Assembly (NCBI GenBank): GCA_025655575.1
Contig: JAHXIP010000010.1
Span: 1-64,000, forward strand
Direction: 5' to 3'
Source of the DNA: Candidatus Thiodiazotropha sp. (ex Monitilora ramsayi)
GTDB lineage: Bacteria; Pseudomonadota; Gammaproteobacteria; Chromatiales; Chromatiaceae
DNA length: 64,000 nt
The notes below the pieces were generated by a model, which was given only the letters and a program-made list of their open reading frames with translations, ran no database searches and had not been told where the DNA came from. The position numbers were made by a program, and so were the translations under genes. This document shows, in pieces, positions 51,747-61,617 of the stretch. Position 1 is the stretch's first letter. Each line of letters opens with the position of its first letter.

Positions 51747-53834
51747 TCACCGCATGACAGCCATAGGCGCCTGCAGGCGGATGGAATCAACCAGAATACG
51801 CGCGGCTTCATTGAGTTCTATCCGGCGGGTGGCCTTACTCTCCTCAGCGTCATCGTCGTTGCTGTTTTCTTCATCCTGCTCTGGCTTGATCGCTTCAAGC
51901 CCCTGCGAGGTTCTGAATCGATTTTTATGCAACAGCCGCTCTTCCTCACGTTGATCCCACTCGGCACGGCGCTTGGTTTCCAGCAGGCTGACCTCGGTAC
52001 GAAGATCGAGGTCTTTGAAACGTTTCTCACGATCAACCAGCATTTCAAAGCCGGGATCATGCGAGATACGGCTCAGATGAGACTCCATCAGGTGGGGAAC
52101 CGTGCCTTTTGCCTGAACTTGAAATTTTGCGGGTTGGATTTTTGCCCACGGCAATGCATTGTCCAGTGAACGCTCTCCATATTCGTCGGAGAATTTGGCG
52201 GTTGGAAAAAGTATGTCAGGCACCACGCCACGATGCTGTGTACTGCCGCCGTTGATTCTGAAGAACTGTGCCATGGTCAGGCGTAACCGCCCAAGATCCT
52301 GTTTTCTGCCGGGAACAAAACGTCCCAGATCGACCAGTGTCTGCACCGTACCTTTGCCGAATGTGGGTTCACCGATGACGATACCGCGTTTGTAGTCCTG
52401 TATGGCACCCGCAAAGATCTCCGAGGCAGATGCGCTGTCACGATCCACCAGCACCGCCATGGGGCCATTGTAGGCAATCTCAGTATCAGGATCCCGCTCA
52501 ACCTCAACCTTACCGAAGGCGTCCTTGATCTGCACCACAGGCCCGGTCTTGATAAACAAACCCGTCAGTTCCGTGGCTTCCGAGAGCGATCCGCCACCAT
52601 TCTCCCTGAGATCGATGACAATACCGTCGACGCCCTGTTTATTGAGATCGACCAATAGATTACGCACGTCCCTTGTAGTGCTGCGGAAATCCTCTTCCCC
52701 GCGCGACTCTGCGGCGAAATCACGATAGAAGGTAGGTACTTCAACGACGCCCACACGATACTTCTCCATACCATCGAGCCCGTCGATGATATAACTCTTG
52801 GCCGCCTGCTCCTCCAGCTTGATCTTGTTTCTTACCAAAGTAATGGCTTCGGGATCGGCCTCGCTCTGACTGCCCTTGGGCACGATATGGAGTCTGACCA
52901 CCGAACCTTTCGGACCTCGGATCTGTTCCACCACATCCTGTAACCGCCAGCCGATGATATCGATAATTTCACCTTCCAGTCCCTGTCCGACACCGATGAT
53001 ACGATCCCCGGCATGCAACAGCTTGCTTAACTCGGCAGGCCCGCCAATCACCGTCTTTTGCACCACGGTATAGCCGTCCTCGTCCTTCAACACCGCACCA
53101 ATACCTTCCAGGGAAAGACTCATGCTGATATCGAAATTTTCAGAGGTACTTGGCGACATGTAGCTGGTATGAGGTTCCAGACTCAACGTATAGGCATTGA
53201 TGAATGTCTGGAAAATATCATTGGAATCAAACTGCAGCACACGATTCTCAAGTCGGGTATAGCGTGCTCGTAAGGTTTTTCGAATCTCTTCGTCCGCCTT
53301 GTCGGTCAACTTCAGATTGAGGAAATCGTTCTTTACCCGTTTGCGCCACAGATCGTTCAGTTCCGCACGGGTTTGCGGCCAAAGCTCATCTTCACGTTCA
53401 AACTGGTAAGCCTCATCAATGGTGAAATCGAAATCTTTTTCCAACAACTCCTGTGCATAAGAGATTGCTTCACCCACACGCTGACGGTAGATTCGGAAAA
53501 TCTCGAAGGCGGGTTCGATTCTGGCGTTTTTCAGATAGTCATCCAGTTTTCCCTCAAAAACGGAGAATCGACGAATATCGTTAGCAAGAAAAAAAGAGCG
53601 GTTGGGATCCAGCGCGTCAAAATAGCGATCCAGGATCATCTCCGACATATCATCATCCAGCAGCACATCCTTGTAGTGGTATTTATCGATCACCTTGACG
53701 ATGACGTGTGCCGTCTGCTGCTGCTCTTGTGTGGGATGTAGCTCGGAAACGGGCACCATTTGTTTCTGTGCCCAGGCCGGCGATGCGGCAAGCAACAGGA
53801 GAAAACAGAAGGCAATAGATCGGGTATGTCTCAT
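51747..53834 (-). CDS. prc: carboxy-terminal processing (tail-specific) protease Prc
   Basis: A 695-residue periplasmic S41 serine protease with signal peptide (first 22 residues, ending AWA). Order: an N-terminal helical domain, a PDZ domain (about 225-325, ISMSLSLEGIGAVLKDEDGYTVV) and the catalytic domain with IVIDLRENGGGSLSEA, the serine in VDRDSASASEIFAGA and the lysine in EPTFGKGTVQ. A C-terminal DUF3340 region rich in charged residues follows. It trims or degrades periplasmic proteins, including peptidoglycan-linked substrates. It is convergent with no close partner. Confidence 0.95.
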   Translation of the reverse strand: MRHTRSIAFCFLLLLAASPAWAQKQMVPVSELHPTQEQQQTAHVIVKVIDKYHYKDVLLDDDMSEMILDRYFDALDPNRSFFLANDIRRFSVFEGKLDDYLKNARIEPAFEIFRIYRQRVGEAISYAQELLEKDFDFTIDEAYQFEREDELWPQTRAELNDLWRKRVKNDFLNLKLTDKADEEIRKTLRARYTRLENRVLQFDSNDIFQTFINAYTLSLEPHTSYMSPSTSENFDISMSLSLEGIGAVLKDEDGYTVVQKTVIGGPAELSKLLHAGDRIIGVGQGLEGEIIDIIGWRLQDVVEQIRGPKGSVVRLHIVPKGSQSEADPEAITLVRNKIKLEEQAAKSYIIDGLDGMEKYRVGVVEVPTFYRDFAAESRGEEDFRSTTRDVRNLLVDLNKQGVDGIVIDLRENGGGSLSEATELTGLFIKTGPVVQIKDAFGKVEVERDPDTEIAYNGPMAVLVDRDSASASEIFAGAIQDYKRGIVIGEPTFGKGTVQTLVDLGRFVPGRKQDLGRLRLTMAQFFRINGGSTQHRGVVPDILFPTAKFSDEYGERSLDNALPWAKIQPAKFQVQAKGTVPHLMESHLSRISHDPGFEMLVDREKRFKDLDLRTEVSLLETKRRAEWDQREEERLLHKNRFRTSQGLEAIKPEQDEENSNDDDAEESKATRRIELNEAARILVDSIRLQAPMAVMR

Positions 53835-53975
53835 TCATCCACCTAAATATGCTGCTGAATCGGTATTTACGCAGCTATCAAACTGATTGGAATACGATTT
53901 TGACTGGAATACCAGCCTGGTGGTTCCATCCAACGCGAAAAGTGTGTACTTGCGCAATAATTTAGCACTCATCGG

Positions 53976-54836
53976 TCAGAACTTCTCATGCAGCCCCTGG
54001 ACCAAACTCAGAAAGTCCGGGGTTTCAGGATCCAAAATCCCATGCCGAATGAAAAAATCGATCAGCACCAGATTACAGTTTAGCTTGAATTCATCCGTAT
54101 CCCGCACCAACCGCAGGACCTCCTCCACCGGCAGCAGCATGAATTCCGCCACTTCACCATCGGTATTCCGAGGCTGAAAATCATCAGGCAGTTCCAGGTC
54201 ATAACAATAGAGTGTATCCGGTTTGAGCCCTACCCGGGTCTCTTTACAGTATGTCAGCGCCCCCACCGGCACTGCGTTGGCTGCAATATTCACTGGCACT
54301 GATGCCTCCTCCATACACTCCTTGTCGAGATTTTCCACCAGCGTGAGATCGTATGGCAGCCCACCCGCCACCATATTGTCCAGCTTACCGGGATAGACAC
54401 GTCTATCCGCAGAGCGGCGGGCAATCCAAAGCATGAGCCCATCTGGCCTACGGACAAAACCATTCAGATGCTGACCGTAGGCACGCAGACCAAAGTAGGA
54501 AGCCGCAGTGCGGTCGATGGTGGCTATCGCTGTCTCTCTACCACTCGATGTCACGGGATAGCGTTCGCCGTGGGCATGGGAGATGACCCCCTGCCCAACC
54601 AATCCGTGCGTAACTTCAGCCAACACTTGGGTTCGGACGTCGAACGTATCCAATGCTGCATTGATATGGACCGCATTCGACTCGACCTGAAAATAGGCCG
54701 GCCACTGACGCAGCGCCTCCACAACTGACGCTTTGAGATAGCCGTACCTTTGTTCAGCTTGGTAAAATCCGCAGAAATTCTGTGGATTCCATTGATTCAG
54801 GGCTTCTATATGTCGCAGCAGACCCGTGTTGCTCAT
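53976..54836 (-). CDS. DUF4743 / Nudix hydrolase
   Basis: A 286-residue cytosolic protein. An N-terminal DUF4743 region (about 1-115; LLRHIEALNQWNP, GYLKASVVEALRQWP) precedes a Nudix domain with Nudix box GGLPYDLTLVENLDKECMEEASV (about 158-180) and the YCKETRVGLKPDTLYCYDLELPDDFQPRNTDGEVAEF segment. This layout is shared with plant and fungal thiamine-pyrophosphatase-like proteins (Tnr3 N-terminus), which hydrolyse damaged thiamine diphosphates. It overlaps yjbQ by 4 bases; YjbQ proteins have also been tied to thiamine phosphate synthesis, so a thiamine-repair pair is conceivable. Confidence 0.82.
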   Translation of the reverse strand: MSNTGLLRHIEALNQWNPQNFCGFYQAEQRYGYLKASVVEALRQWPAYFQVESNAVHINAALDTFDVRTQVLAEVTHGLVGQGVISHAHGERYPVTSSGRETAIATIDRTAASYFGLRAYGQHLNGFVRRPDGLMLWIARRSADRRVYPGKLDNMVAGGLPYDLTLVENLDKECMEEASVPVNIAANAVPVGALTYCKETRVGLKPDTLYCYDLELPDDFQPRNTDGEVAEFMLLPVEEVLRLVRDTDEFKLNCNLVLIDFFIRHGILDPETPDFLSLVQGLHEKF

Positions 54837-55243
54837 CCCACATCCTCCAGAATCGAACAGACCACCTTGCGATCTGCCCGTGGACCATCGAATTCACAAA
54901 AGAAGATATTCTGCCAACGGGACAGGCCCATGACACCATCAATCAGTGGAATGGTTTCGGATGGTCCCACCAAACCCGCCTTCAGATGGGCATCACCATT
55001 GCCATCCTGAGCATCATGCAACCACTCACCCTGGGGAATCACTTTGCGCAGTAGATTCACCACATCAGTCTGCACACTCTCATCCCAATTCTCTTGAATC
55101 ATAATGGCCGCAGTGGCGCCTTGTGCATAAACACTCACAATGCCACTACGTGTGCCGCTTTTTCTGACAACTGATTCCACCTGTTGAGTAATATCCACCA
55201 GTGTCTCCCGCTTATGGGTTTCAAGATGAATCGTCTGTTGCAT
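54833..55243 (-). CDS. yjbQ: YjbQ-family protein (secondary thiamine-phosphate synthase type)
   Basis: A 136-residue UPF0047/YjbQ protein: TQQVESVVRKSGTRSGIVSVYAQGATAAIMIQENWDESV, HDAQDGNGDAHLKAGLVGPSETIPLIDG and LGTWQ-like LSRWQNIFFCEFDGPRADRKV. The conserved His and Glu residues (GNGDAHLKA, GPSET) form the family's active pocket. The ATG at 55243 with GGGAG 9 bases upstream matches the family start; the longer frame adds 76 unrelated residues antisense to the DUF302 gene. Coupled to the Nudix gene by a 4-base overlap. Confidence 0.88.
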   Translation of the reverse strand: MQQTIHLETHKRETLVDITQQVESVVRKSGTRSGIVSVYAQGATAAIMIQENWDESVQTDVVNLLRKVIPQGEWLHDAQDGNGDAHLKAGLVGPSETIPLIDGVMGLSRWQNIFFCEFDGPRADRKVVCSILEDVG

Positions 55244-55334
55244 GACCCGTATCTCCCTGGGGTTTTTGATAAACTTCAATGTGAGTTTACATCTGCTTTG
55301 CTGCAATGCGGCCTCCCACAAATCAGGAGGCACT

Positions 55335-55724
55335 ATGTACGAAATTAACGGCGAAATCGATCTTCCCTTCGAGCAGGCGATGGAGAAGGTCAAAACCACC
55401 TTAATGGAAAAGCACCTCGGTATCGTGAGCGAAGTTGATGTGCAGGCCATTTTCAAAAACAAGATGGACAAGGATATCCCCGCCTATCGTATCTTCGGGG
55501 CCTGCAATCCCAAGCTGGCTGACCGGGTGCTGAGTAGCGAACCCAATGCCGGCACCCTCCTCCCCTGCAACTTCATTCTTCGCGAAACCGATGACGGTAA
55601 AACCATAGTCAGCTTTATGGATCCGGTAGCCGTGTTGGGGCTTTGTCTGACAGAAGAACCGAAACGTGTGGCGGCCGAGGCCAAGGAGAAGCTGCTGCGG
55701 GTGATGGAGAAACTCAGCTTCTAG
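55335..55724 (+). CDS. DUF302-domain protein
   Basis: A 129-residue cytosolic protein with the DUF302 fold: LPFEQAMEKVKTTLMEKHLGIVSEVDVQAIFKNKM, YRIFGACNPKLADRVLSSEPNAGTLLPCNFILRET and SFMDPVAVLGL. The two cysteines (GACNP, LPCNF) are conserved in many members. These proteins are frequent in sulfur-oxidising bacteria, but their reaction is unknown. The ATG at 55335 has a perfect AGGAGG; the longer frame has none. It is divergent from yjbQ. Confidence 0.85.
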   Translation: MYEINGEIDLPFEQAMEKVKTTLMEKHLGIVSEVDVQAIFKNKMDKDIPAYRIFGACNPKLADRVLSSEPNAGTLLPCNFILRETDDGKTIVSFMDPVAVLGLCLTEEPKRVAAEAKEKLLRVMEKLSF

Positions 55725-55786
55725 GGAAGCTCTGGACAAGTCAGATTATGATTCCCCTCTTCCTAAGGGATAGAGGATAAAAAACT

Positions 55787-56275
55787 TTATTGTCCGATTA
55801 GTATCTGGGATTTCCTAGCACTGTTAACACCCTCAATCACTTGTCGGATCGCCTTGCGGTTCGTCCAGGAAGTGGCCAGACGGATTGCCTGTCTATATGG
55901 CAGCCATCGGTAGTCGGTATGTTCATTGACTTGCAGACGAGGCACGCGCCGATAGGCCAGAGGCAGTGCGAACCAGTGCTCGGTATTGCTATGCGCTGAT
56001 GGCGCATAGCGATCACGCCAGGCGGGCAGAATCGGAAAGCTGATACTGACAGAAAGATCGATCAACTGGCCACCGGCCATAATGCCGGTCTCCTCGTAGA
56101 GTTCCCGGCTCGCGGCCAGCCTCGGGGATTCCCCCCATGCCAGGCTGCCGGTTACCGATTGCCAGAAATCGCTGGGGCGGGTACGACGCAGTAGCAGCAC
56201 TTCTCCCCGGGTGGTGTAGACCACCACCAGCACAGATTCCGGCCGTTTGAACTGACTACGCAGAGGTCTCCTCAC
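55787..56275 (-). CDS. nudB: dihydroneopterin triphosphate diphosphatase
   Basis: A 162-residue Nudix hydrolase of folate biosynthesis. The start [36 protein letters not shown] is diagnostic of NudB. The Nudix box is [23 protein letters not shown], and [19 protein letters not shown] follows. It overlaps the aspS 3' end by 20 bases, the usual gammaproteobacterial arrangement. An inverted repeat CCTCT/AGAGG lies just beyond its stop codon. Confidence 0.92.
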   Translation of the reverse strand: MRRPLRSQFKRPESVLVVVYTTRGEVLLLRRTRPSDFWQSVTGSLAWGESPRLAASRELYEETGIMAGGQLIDLSVSISFPILPAWRDRYAPSAHSNTEHWFALPLAYRRVPRLQVNEHTDYRWLPYRQAIRLATSWTNRKAIRQVIEGVNSARKSQILIGQ

Positions 56276-58046
56276 TGGCGGGTTTGCGCACCCGGATAGA
56301 GAGCTCCCGCAACTGCTCTGCAGCGACTTCTGAGGGGGCAGAGGTGAGCGGGCAAGCCGCTGTCTGTGTCTTGGGGAAGGCCATCACATCACGTATCGAG
56401 GCAGAACCGGTCAACAACATCACCAGACGATCCAGGCCGAAGGCGAGACCACCGTGGGGCGGGCAACCGAATTTTAGCGCGGAGAGTAGAAAGCCGAACT
56501 TCTCCTCAGCCTCTTCCTCACCGATCTCCAGCAGCTTGAAGATCTTCTGCTGTACTTCCTGTTGATGGATACGGATGGAGCCACCACCCAGCTCGACACC
56601 ATTCATGACCATGTCGTAGGCGCGAGAATCGCACGCACCCGGATCCGAATCGAGCAGATCGATCTGATCCAGCTTCGGCGAGGTAAAGGGGTGATGCAAA
56701 GGCGTCCAGCGATTGTGCTGATCGTCCCACTCGAACATGGGGAAATCGACCACCCAGACCGGTTTCCATTCACCGTCCATCAGCTCAAGATCCTGCCCAA
56801 GGCGTACCCGAAGTGCGCCAAGGGACTCATTGACCACGTTGGCCTTATCGGCACCGAAAAAGATCAGATCGCCATCATCCGCTTCGGTACGCTGCAGAAT
56901 TGCGCTCACCACCTCATCAGGCAGGAATTTGAGAATCGGAGACTGCAGACCTTCGACACCTTTGGCCTTCTCGTTGACTTTAATATAGGCCAGCCCTTTG
57001 GCACCATAAATGCCCACATACTTGGTATATTCATCGATCTGCTTGCGGCTGAGTGTGTTGCCACCCGGTACCCGCAGTGCCGCCACGCGGCCTTTTGGAT
57101 CTTTTGCCGGCCCGGAGAAAACCTTGAACTCCACCGATGCCATCAGATCCTGCAGGTCGACCAGCTCCAGGGGTACACGCAGATCGGGGCGATCTGAACC
57201 ATAGCGGTCCATCGCCTCCGCATAGGTCATGCGGGGAAAGGGGTCAGGCAGGTCCACATCGAGAATGGCCTTGAAGAGCTGGCGAATCATCTCCTCATTG
57301 AGCCGCATGATCTCATCTTCATTCAGAAACGCAGTCTCGATATCGAGTTGGGTGAATTCCGGTTGTCGGTCGGCCCGCAGATCCTCGTCGCGGAAACAGC
57401 GCACGATCTGATAGTAGCGGTCCATACCCGCCATCATGAGCAGTTGCTTAAACAGCTGAGGTGATTGGGGTAAGGCAAAAAACTGGCCGGGATGCGTACG
57501 GCTAGGCACCAGATAGTCCCTTGCTCCTTCCGGTGTCGCCTTGGTCAGCATGGGGGTCTCGATATCGAGAAAGCCACTATCGTCGAGAAAACGGCGCAGG
57601 ATCTGGGTCACCTTGGCGCGAATGCGGATCTTTTCCAGCATCTCCGGACGTCTTAGGTCCACATAGCGGTAGCGCAGGCGAATCTCTTCGGAAACATTTT
57701 CATGCTCATCGAGCTGAAATGGTGGTGTATCCGCCCGGTTGAGCACCTCTAGCTCGAGTCCGAGGATTTCGATCTCTCCAGTCGGCAGATCTTTATTGAC
57801 TGTACCTTCAGGCCTTGGGCGAACACGCCCCTTGATACGCAGGACAAACTCGTTACGCACCTGCTCGGCCAAACCGAAGACCTCCGGCAGATCTGGGTCA
57901 TAGACTACCTGCACCAGTCCTTCGCGGTCCCGCAAATCGATAAAAATGACACCACCATGGTCACGGCGGCGATGGACCCAGCCGCAGAGTTCCACTTCCT
58001 GACCGATATGGGCGCTGTTGATCTGTCCGCAATAATGGCTGCGCAT
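56256..58046 (-). CDS. aspS: aspartyl-tRNA synthetase
   Basis: A 596-residue bacterial-type class II synthetase. The N-terminal OB anticodon-binding domain has [27 protein letters not shown]. Motif 2 is [27 protein letters not shown], motif 3 is [13 protein letters not shown], and the bacterial insertion (GAD) domain lies about 290-420. Whether it charges only tRNA-Asp or also tRNA-Asn depends on GatCAB, not in this window. It lies between the DUF502 gene and nudB. Confidence 0.96.
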   Translation of the reverse strand: MRSHYCGQINSAHIGQEVELCGWVHRRRDHGGVIFIDLRDREGLVQVVYDPDLPEVFGLAEQVRNEFVLRIKGRVRPRPEGTVNKDLPTGEIEILGLELEVLNRADTPPFQLDEHENVSEEIRLRYRYVDLRRPEMLEKIRIRAKVTQILRRFLDDSGFLDIETPMLTKATPEGARDYLVPSRTHPGQFFALPQSPQLFKQLLMMAGMDRYYQIVRCFRDEDLRADRQPEFTQLDIETAFLNEDEIMRLNEEMIRQLFKAILDVDLPDPFPRMTYAEAMDRYGSDRPDLRVPLELVDLQDLMASVEFKVFSGPAKDPKGRVAALRVPGGNTLSRKQIDEYTKYVGIYGAKGLAYIKVNEKAKGVEGLQSPILKFLPDEVVSAILQRTEADDGDLIFFGADKANVVNESLGALRVRLGQDLELMDGEWKPVWVVDFPMFEWDDQHNRWTPLHHPFTSPKLDQIDLLDSDPGACDSRAYDMVMNGVELGGGSIRIHQQEVQQKIFKLLEIGEEEAEEKFGFLLSALKFGCPPHGGLAFGLDRLVMLLTGSASIRDVMAFPKTQTAACPLTSAPSEVAAEQLRELSIRVRKPASEETSA

Positions 58047-58108
58047 GGGTATTTCCTGTGAAAAGTCTTGTAAGCGTCGTGAGAGTGGGACGCTAAAAAG
58101 CGGGAATG

Positions 58109-58759
58109 TTACGGCTTGGGCTCTGCCTCTGCAAGTCCGTCAATGCTGGCGATGGCCTCTTTTTCTACGGGATTCACCGCCCCCATGGAGAGCAACAGCT
58201 TCAAGCCATCGTCCACGCTGAGGTCAATCTCACGCACATCATCTTTGGGTACCAGCACGAAGTAACCGCCGGTCGGATTGGGTGTGGTGGGTACATAGAC
58301 ACTGATGACCTCTTGCCCGGTGGCCTGTTGAACCGGACCCTGCTCGTCAGAGGTGAGAAATGCGAGCGTCCACATTCCGCGTCGGGGAAACTCCACCAGC
58401 ACCACCTTGCGAAAGGATTTGCCGTTGTCAGAGAACATGGTCTCCACCATCTTTTTGACAGCAGAGTAAACTGAGCGAACCAACGGAATCCTGGACAACA
58501 GATGCTCCCACAGGCTGACCAGCTTGCGCCCAAACAGATTGGCAGCAACCAGGCCGGTGAGTAACAGAATCAGCAGGGAGAGAACCACCCCGAGCCCGGG
58601 GAGGTGGAACCCCAGCAGGTTGTCCGGATGGTAGGTCTCCGGCAGCAACAGCAGGCTCTGATCCATCCAATTGACCAGCAGCCTGATGACGAAAAAGGTT
58701 GCCACCAGGGGTAACCAGACCAACAGTCCGGCGACTAGGTAGCGGCGCAGAAAATTCAT
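58109..58759 (-). CDS. DUF502 membrane protein
   Basis: A 216-residue inner-membrane protein with two helices (about 6-28 and 53-76) and a cytosolic domain containing [44 protein letters not shown] and [20 protein letters not shown], the DUF502 signatures. Its function is unknown, although it is kept next to aspS across gammaproteobacteria. Sixteen bases separate it from fmdB. Confidence 0.92.
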   Translation of the reverse strand: MNFLRRYLVAGLLVWLPLVATFFVIRLLVNWMDQSLLLLPETYHPDNLLGFHLPGLGVVLSLLILLLTGLVAANLFGRKLVSLWEHLLSRIPLVRSVYSAVKKMVETMFSDNGKSFRKVVLVEFPRRGMWTLAFLTSDEQGPVQQATGQEVISVYVPTTPNPTGGYFVLVPKDDVREIDLSVDDGLKLLLSMGAVNPVEKEAIASIDGLAEAEPKP

Positions 58760-58774
58760 TTTAATATCTGTGAG

Positions 58775-59041
58775 TTACGATGAGTGGCAGCCACAACCAC
58801 TGCTGCAGCTGGATGACTGACTGTCGGAATTGCTGCCCTTGTCTTCTGATTTCTTTTTGCCGCCCTTGAAATCTGTCTCGTACCAACCGCTACCCTTGAG
58901 GCGAAAACCTGCCGCGGTAAGTGCCTTCTTTAGAGATGCCTGCTTGCATTCAGGACATTCCGTAAGCAGCGGGTCACTCATCTTCTGTAGTGCTTCTAGT
59001 TCATGGCCACAGGATTCACAGCGGTATTCGTAGATCGGCAT
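58775..59041 (-). CDS. fmdB: FmdB-family zinc ribbon protein
   Basis: An 88-residue protein. The zinc ribbon is formed by YRCESCGHE and LTECPECKQASLKKALTAAGFRLKGSGWY, with two CxxC pairs. A low-complexity C-terminal tail rich in Ser and Cys follows (SSSCSSGCGCHSS), common in this family. Named after a formamidase-linked gene; role in bacteria unsettled, possibly regulatory. It leads the fmdB-DUF502-aspS-nudB operon. Confidence 0.9.
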   Translation of the reverse strand: MPIYEYRCESCGHELEALQKMSDPLLTECPECKQASLKKALTAAGFRLKGSGWYETDFKGGKKKSEDKGSNSDSQSSSCSSGCGCHSS

Positions 59042-59456
59042 GTCGATTCCTCAATGATCAATTTCAGCTTGGTACGGCTCCGAGCGCACCACTAAAAGCC
59101 GGGAATCCTAACATACTGACAGCCGATAAGGGCCATTTCCTGGTTTGTGACACCCCAGTTGAATCGTCATTTTAGACAGACGAAGACCACAAACGACAAA
59201 GTGCAAGACAATTCCAGTTGAAAATGACAGCACATTTCATGTGTCGATTTAACACTATTCGGGTCCCTTATGGTGGACGAATACCGTCAGGTTAATTCAC
59301 AGGCGTTACTGGGAGGAATTTGAATTGTTTTGGGGGAAAGCAGGATCATTCAAAACAATGGCCTGTTTTTGATCCATGCATCAGATAATAAAACTGCAGG
59401 GCAGCCGTTTGGTGGGTTGTAACAATAACTCAAAAACCACACCGCACAATCAAAAC
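59042..59456. other. gene-free region upstream of fmdB
   Basis: No ORF with a ribosome-binding site, RNA gene or repeat was found. The left part must hold the fmdB promoter (minus strand). The right part borders the terminator of the PilJ-type gene. A/T-rich segments near 59190-59260 are the likeliest promoter sites, but no clear -35/-10 pair stands out. Confidence 0.5.
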
Positions 59457-59488
59457 GGCTGGTATCTTAAATGATACCGACACCAGCC
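59457..59488 (-). terminator. rho-independent terminator of the PilJ-type gene
   Basis: On the minus strand GGCTGGTGTCGGTATC pairs with GATACCAGCC around a short ATTTAA loop and is followed by GTTTTGATTG. It starts 8 bases after the stop codon of the gene at 59497-60276. Confidence 0.7.
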
Positions 59489-59496
59489 ATGACTTT

Positions 59497-60276
59497 TCAG
59501 GCAGCAGCCTTCACGTACATACCTGTAATGTTGTTCATATGTTCCATAATTTTATCTGTGGTCGCAAATACGGTAACAGGCAACCCGCCCTTCTCAACAT
59601 CCATGAAGAAGGGGCGAATAACCCGCCAGAGCAAGGTGACCCGTGAGAGATTAGCCGTGATCTCAGGAGTATTGATCTTTTCGACCTTGAGGAGCGCCAA
59701 TGCGGTCTCAAACTCTCTAACCGCTTTTTTGATTTGATTGATGGAGTCCTGGTCCTTGAATCCTGACTGATAGGCTATGTAGTATTTCGCAATGCGTTGA
59801 GAGAGCATACGCTGTCTGCCGGAAACATTTATTATCTTCGGCTTTGCAACATTGGCGAGTGCCTCAATCTTGACCACGATGTCATGACTGGCTTCCAAAA
59901 TAGTCTCACTCATGTCGAGTACTTGTGCTGCACTCTCTTTGCTGTAAGGGCGGCCAGCCAGTTCAATGTACTCCTCAATGACAATATCCACAAAAGCCAA
60001 CATTTTCTGTACATTCTGATTGCTGATTTCAGCCTTTAATTCAGAATGATTCTTTTTAAATTCAGCGATGCTCATTTGCAACTGCTGCTTGGCTTTGTCA
60101 CGCCTCACACCATTGCCAAGAAAGAAGTAAGCCTTGGCGATTCTCTGCGAGAGCATACGTTGCTTGCCAGCTTTATTGACAGCCTTGGACAGATTTACTT
60201 CAGCCGAATAAGCAGAAAATGAAAACGCCAGCATGAAGGTAAGGCAAAAGGTTAGTAGATATCTTGAGATGTTCAT
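59497..60276 (-). CDS. exported protein with two PilJ/NarX-type sensor modules
   Basis: A 259-residue protein with signal peptide (first about 24 residues, ending AYS). Two copies of the type IV pili methyl-accepting N-terminal module follow, each starting with a near-identical RQRMLSQRIAK core: KAGKQRMLSQRIAKAYF (about residue 36) and VSGRQRMLSQRIAKYYI (about 155). In NarX and PilJ such modules sit ahead of a membrane helix and signalling domain; here there is none, so it is a free periplasmic protein. It may bind a small ligand and act on a separate receptor. The ATG at 60276 follows GGAAAG; monocistronic with its own terminator. Confidence 0.8.
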   Translation of the reverse strand: MNISRYLLTFCLTFMLAFSFSAYSAEVNLSKAVNKAGKQRMLSQRIAKAYFFLGNGVRRDKAKQQLQMSIAEFKKNHSELKAEISNQNVQKMLAFVDIVIEEYIELAGRPYSKESAAQVLDMSETILEASHDIVVKIEALANVAKPKIINVSGRQRMLSQRIAKYYIAYQSGFKDQDSINQIKKAVREFETALALLKVEKINTPEITANLSRVTLLWRVIRPFFMDVEKGGLPVTVFATTDKIMEHMNNITGMYVKAAA

Positions 60277-60976
60277 AATTTCTTTCCTGCAATACATCCT
60301 GGAAGAGTGACTTATCTCATAAAGCTCAATCGCATCTTTCCGAATCGGATTAGGATGCAGTCAGCGGGCACAAAAAAGAGCGCGGAGACATGCTTTGCAC
60401 TCACAATAAAGTGAAAGGGATCATGACCCCTCTCACCTGCTTTCAATAAATACATTATTGAAAATTTGCATGAAATATGTATCGACGACTACCCCAAAAG
60501 ATTTAGTCGGTTAGTTCTTACATTTGATGCTGCAATTCAAATAAATGGCTATATCAGAAAATAATTCCTAATGTGACCTTCACAAGGCGACTCGAGACTG
60601 ATCACTCATAGATTATTCACCTCGTAACTATGGCTCCTCTTCAGCAAACTGAAACTAATTATTAGCGTTTCTCTTGAGGACAGACTAGCCTCGTTAATTC
60701 AGCCAATAGTAAACGGGGAATTACGCACTGACGTGTTTGTTGTGAAAGATACGGATATTGCTTTTTTGAAGGACTGCTGATCATTAATGACCAACCTATG
60801 ACTCGTGAACGCTGACAGGAGCTGTGCGTGATGTCAGAAGGAGGAAAAATACAGCTGGGTCCAAAGTCAGCTAAAGAGCTTAACTGAGTTTATATTTCGT
60901 GGTTTCTAAGCATGTGTTGACTGCTTGGAAAAATGAGCAAATTCAGTGGGACTCAGCAACGCCTGCAAACACGACA
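60277..60976. other. 700-base region without a convincing gene
   Basis: Only short frames occur. One at about 60832-60888 (MSEGGKIQLGPKSAKELN) is 18 codons long, overlaps its own GGAGG and is unconvincing. Frames further right are antisense to the PilZ gene. The left end should hold the promoter of the PilJ-type gene. Composition is AT-rich and looks like decayed sequence; no repeat or RNA gene was recognised. Confidence 0.5.
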
Positions 60977-61561
60977 CTAAGTCAGCTCCTGCTGTTCCCT
61001 GCGCTGTCGCAACATCTCACCCTGGCGTCGCATGATGTGGCGTATCAGGGCATCCTGATCACTGTTGCGAATAAGAGAAAAATTGATACGGACATGATGC
61101 GGATAGCCGGCATCTCCATCTTGAGAGGCATCCACCCCCACTACCTCGCCATAAGCCAGCACACCGGTATAAGAAGGTAACAAGAGCAACTTGATTTCGA
61201 CTAAATCACCAAGTTCCAGGGGGTCAGCGATATCCATCGCCAACCCGCCGGCACTCAGGTTGACAGAGCGGGATGGCTGACCCAACAGCTCACTCTCTTC
61301 CGCCAGGAAACTCTGTCCCAACAGATTGATTTTCTCATCCAGTGCTTTGAGGTAATCGGCTACATCCGGATCCCGCTGCTCGATACGATGCAGGGGGGCC
61401 GAGAGGTGTTGGCTGATTGCCTGCATGCGTGTCATCACGCTGAATCTGTCATCCTGCAACCGGTCATCAATACTGGCAGGCAGATCCGCCGCCTGGATGA
61501 CGGTGTAACTCACCTGGATGGCATCATCGATTCGAAAGAACTCTCTACGTTCGTCAGTCAT
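60977..61561 (-). CDS. PilZ-domain protein of the stator operon
   Basis: A 194-residue cytosolic protein with cyclic-di-GMP-binding features split in the PilZ way: the arginine motif RREFFRIDD at the start and RSVNLSAGGLAMDI (D/N-x-S-x-x-G) near residue 100. A helical insert between them (about 40-90) marks the atypical PilZ group found in Chromatiales and Pseudomonas. Lying behind pomA-pomB, it may couple cyclic-di-GMP to stator function, as YcgR does. The ATG at 61561 (MTDERREFF) has AGGAC just upstream; a longer start at 61588 is possible. Confidence 0.78.
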   Translation of the reverse strand: MTDERREFFRIDDAIQVSYTVIQAADLPASIDDRLQDDRFSVMTRMQAISQHLSAPLHRIEQRDPDVADYLKALDEKINLLGQSFLAEESELLGQPSRSVNLSAGGLAMDIADPLELGDLVEIKLLLLPSYTGVLAYGEVVGVDASQDGDAGYPHHVRINFSLIRNSDQDALIRHIMRRQGEMLRQRREQQELT

Positions 61562-61617
61562 CTTGTCCTGCTCTCCTCTCGTCATCATGCTCTGACTTGG
61601 TATTGCTCATCAGGTCT

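Noticed and set aside
55243..55471. N-terminal extension of yjbQ by 76 residues
   Set aside because: It is antisense to the DUF302 gene start and unlike the family; the ATG at 55243 has a proper ribosome-binding site.
60899..61180. A 93-codon plus-strand frame
   Set aside because: Most of it is antisense to the PilZ gene and it has no ribosome-binding site.
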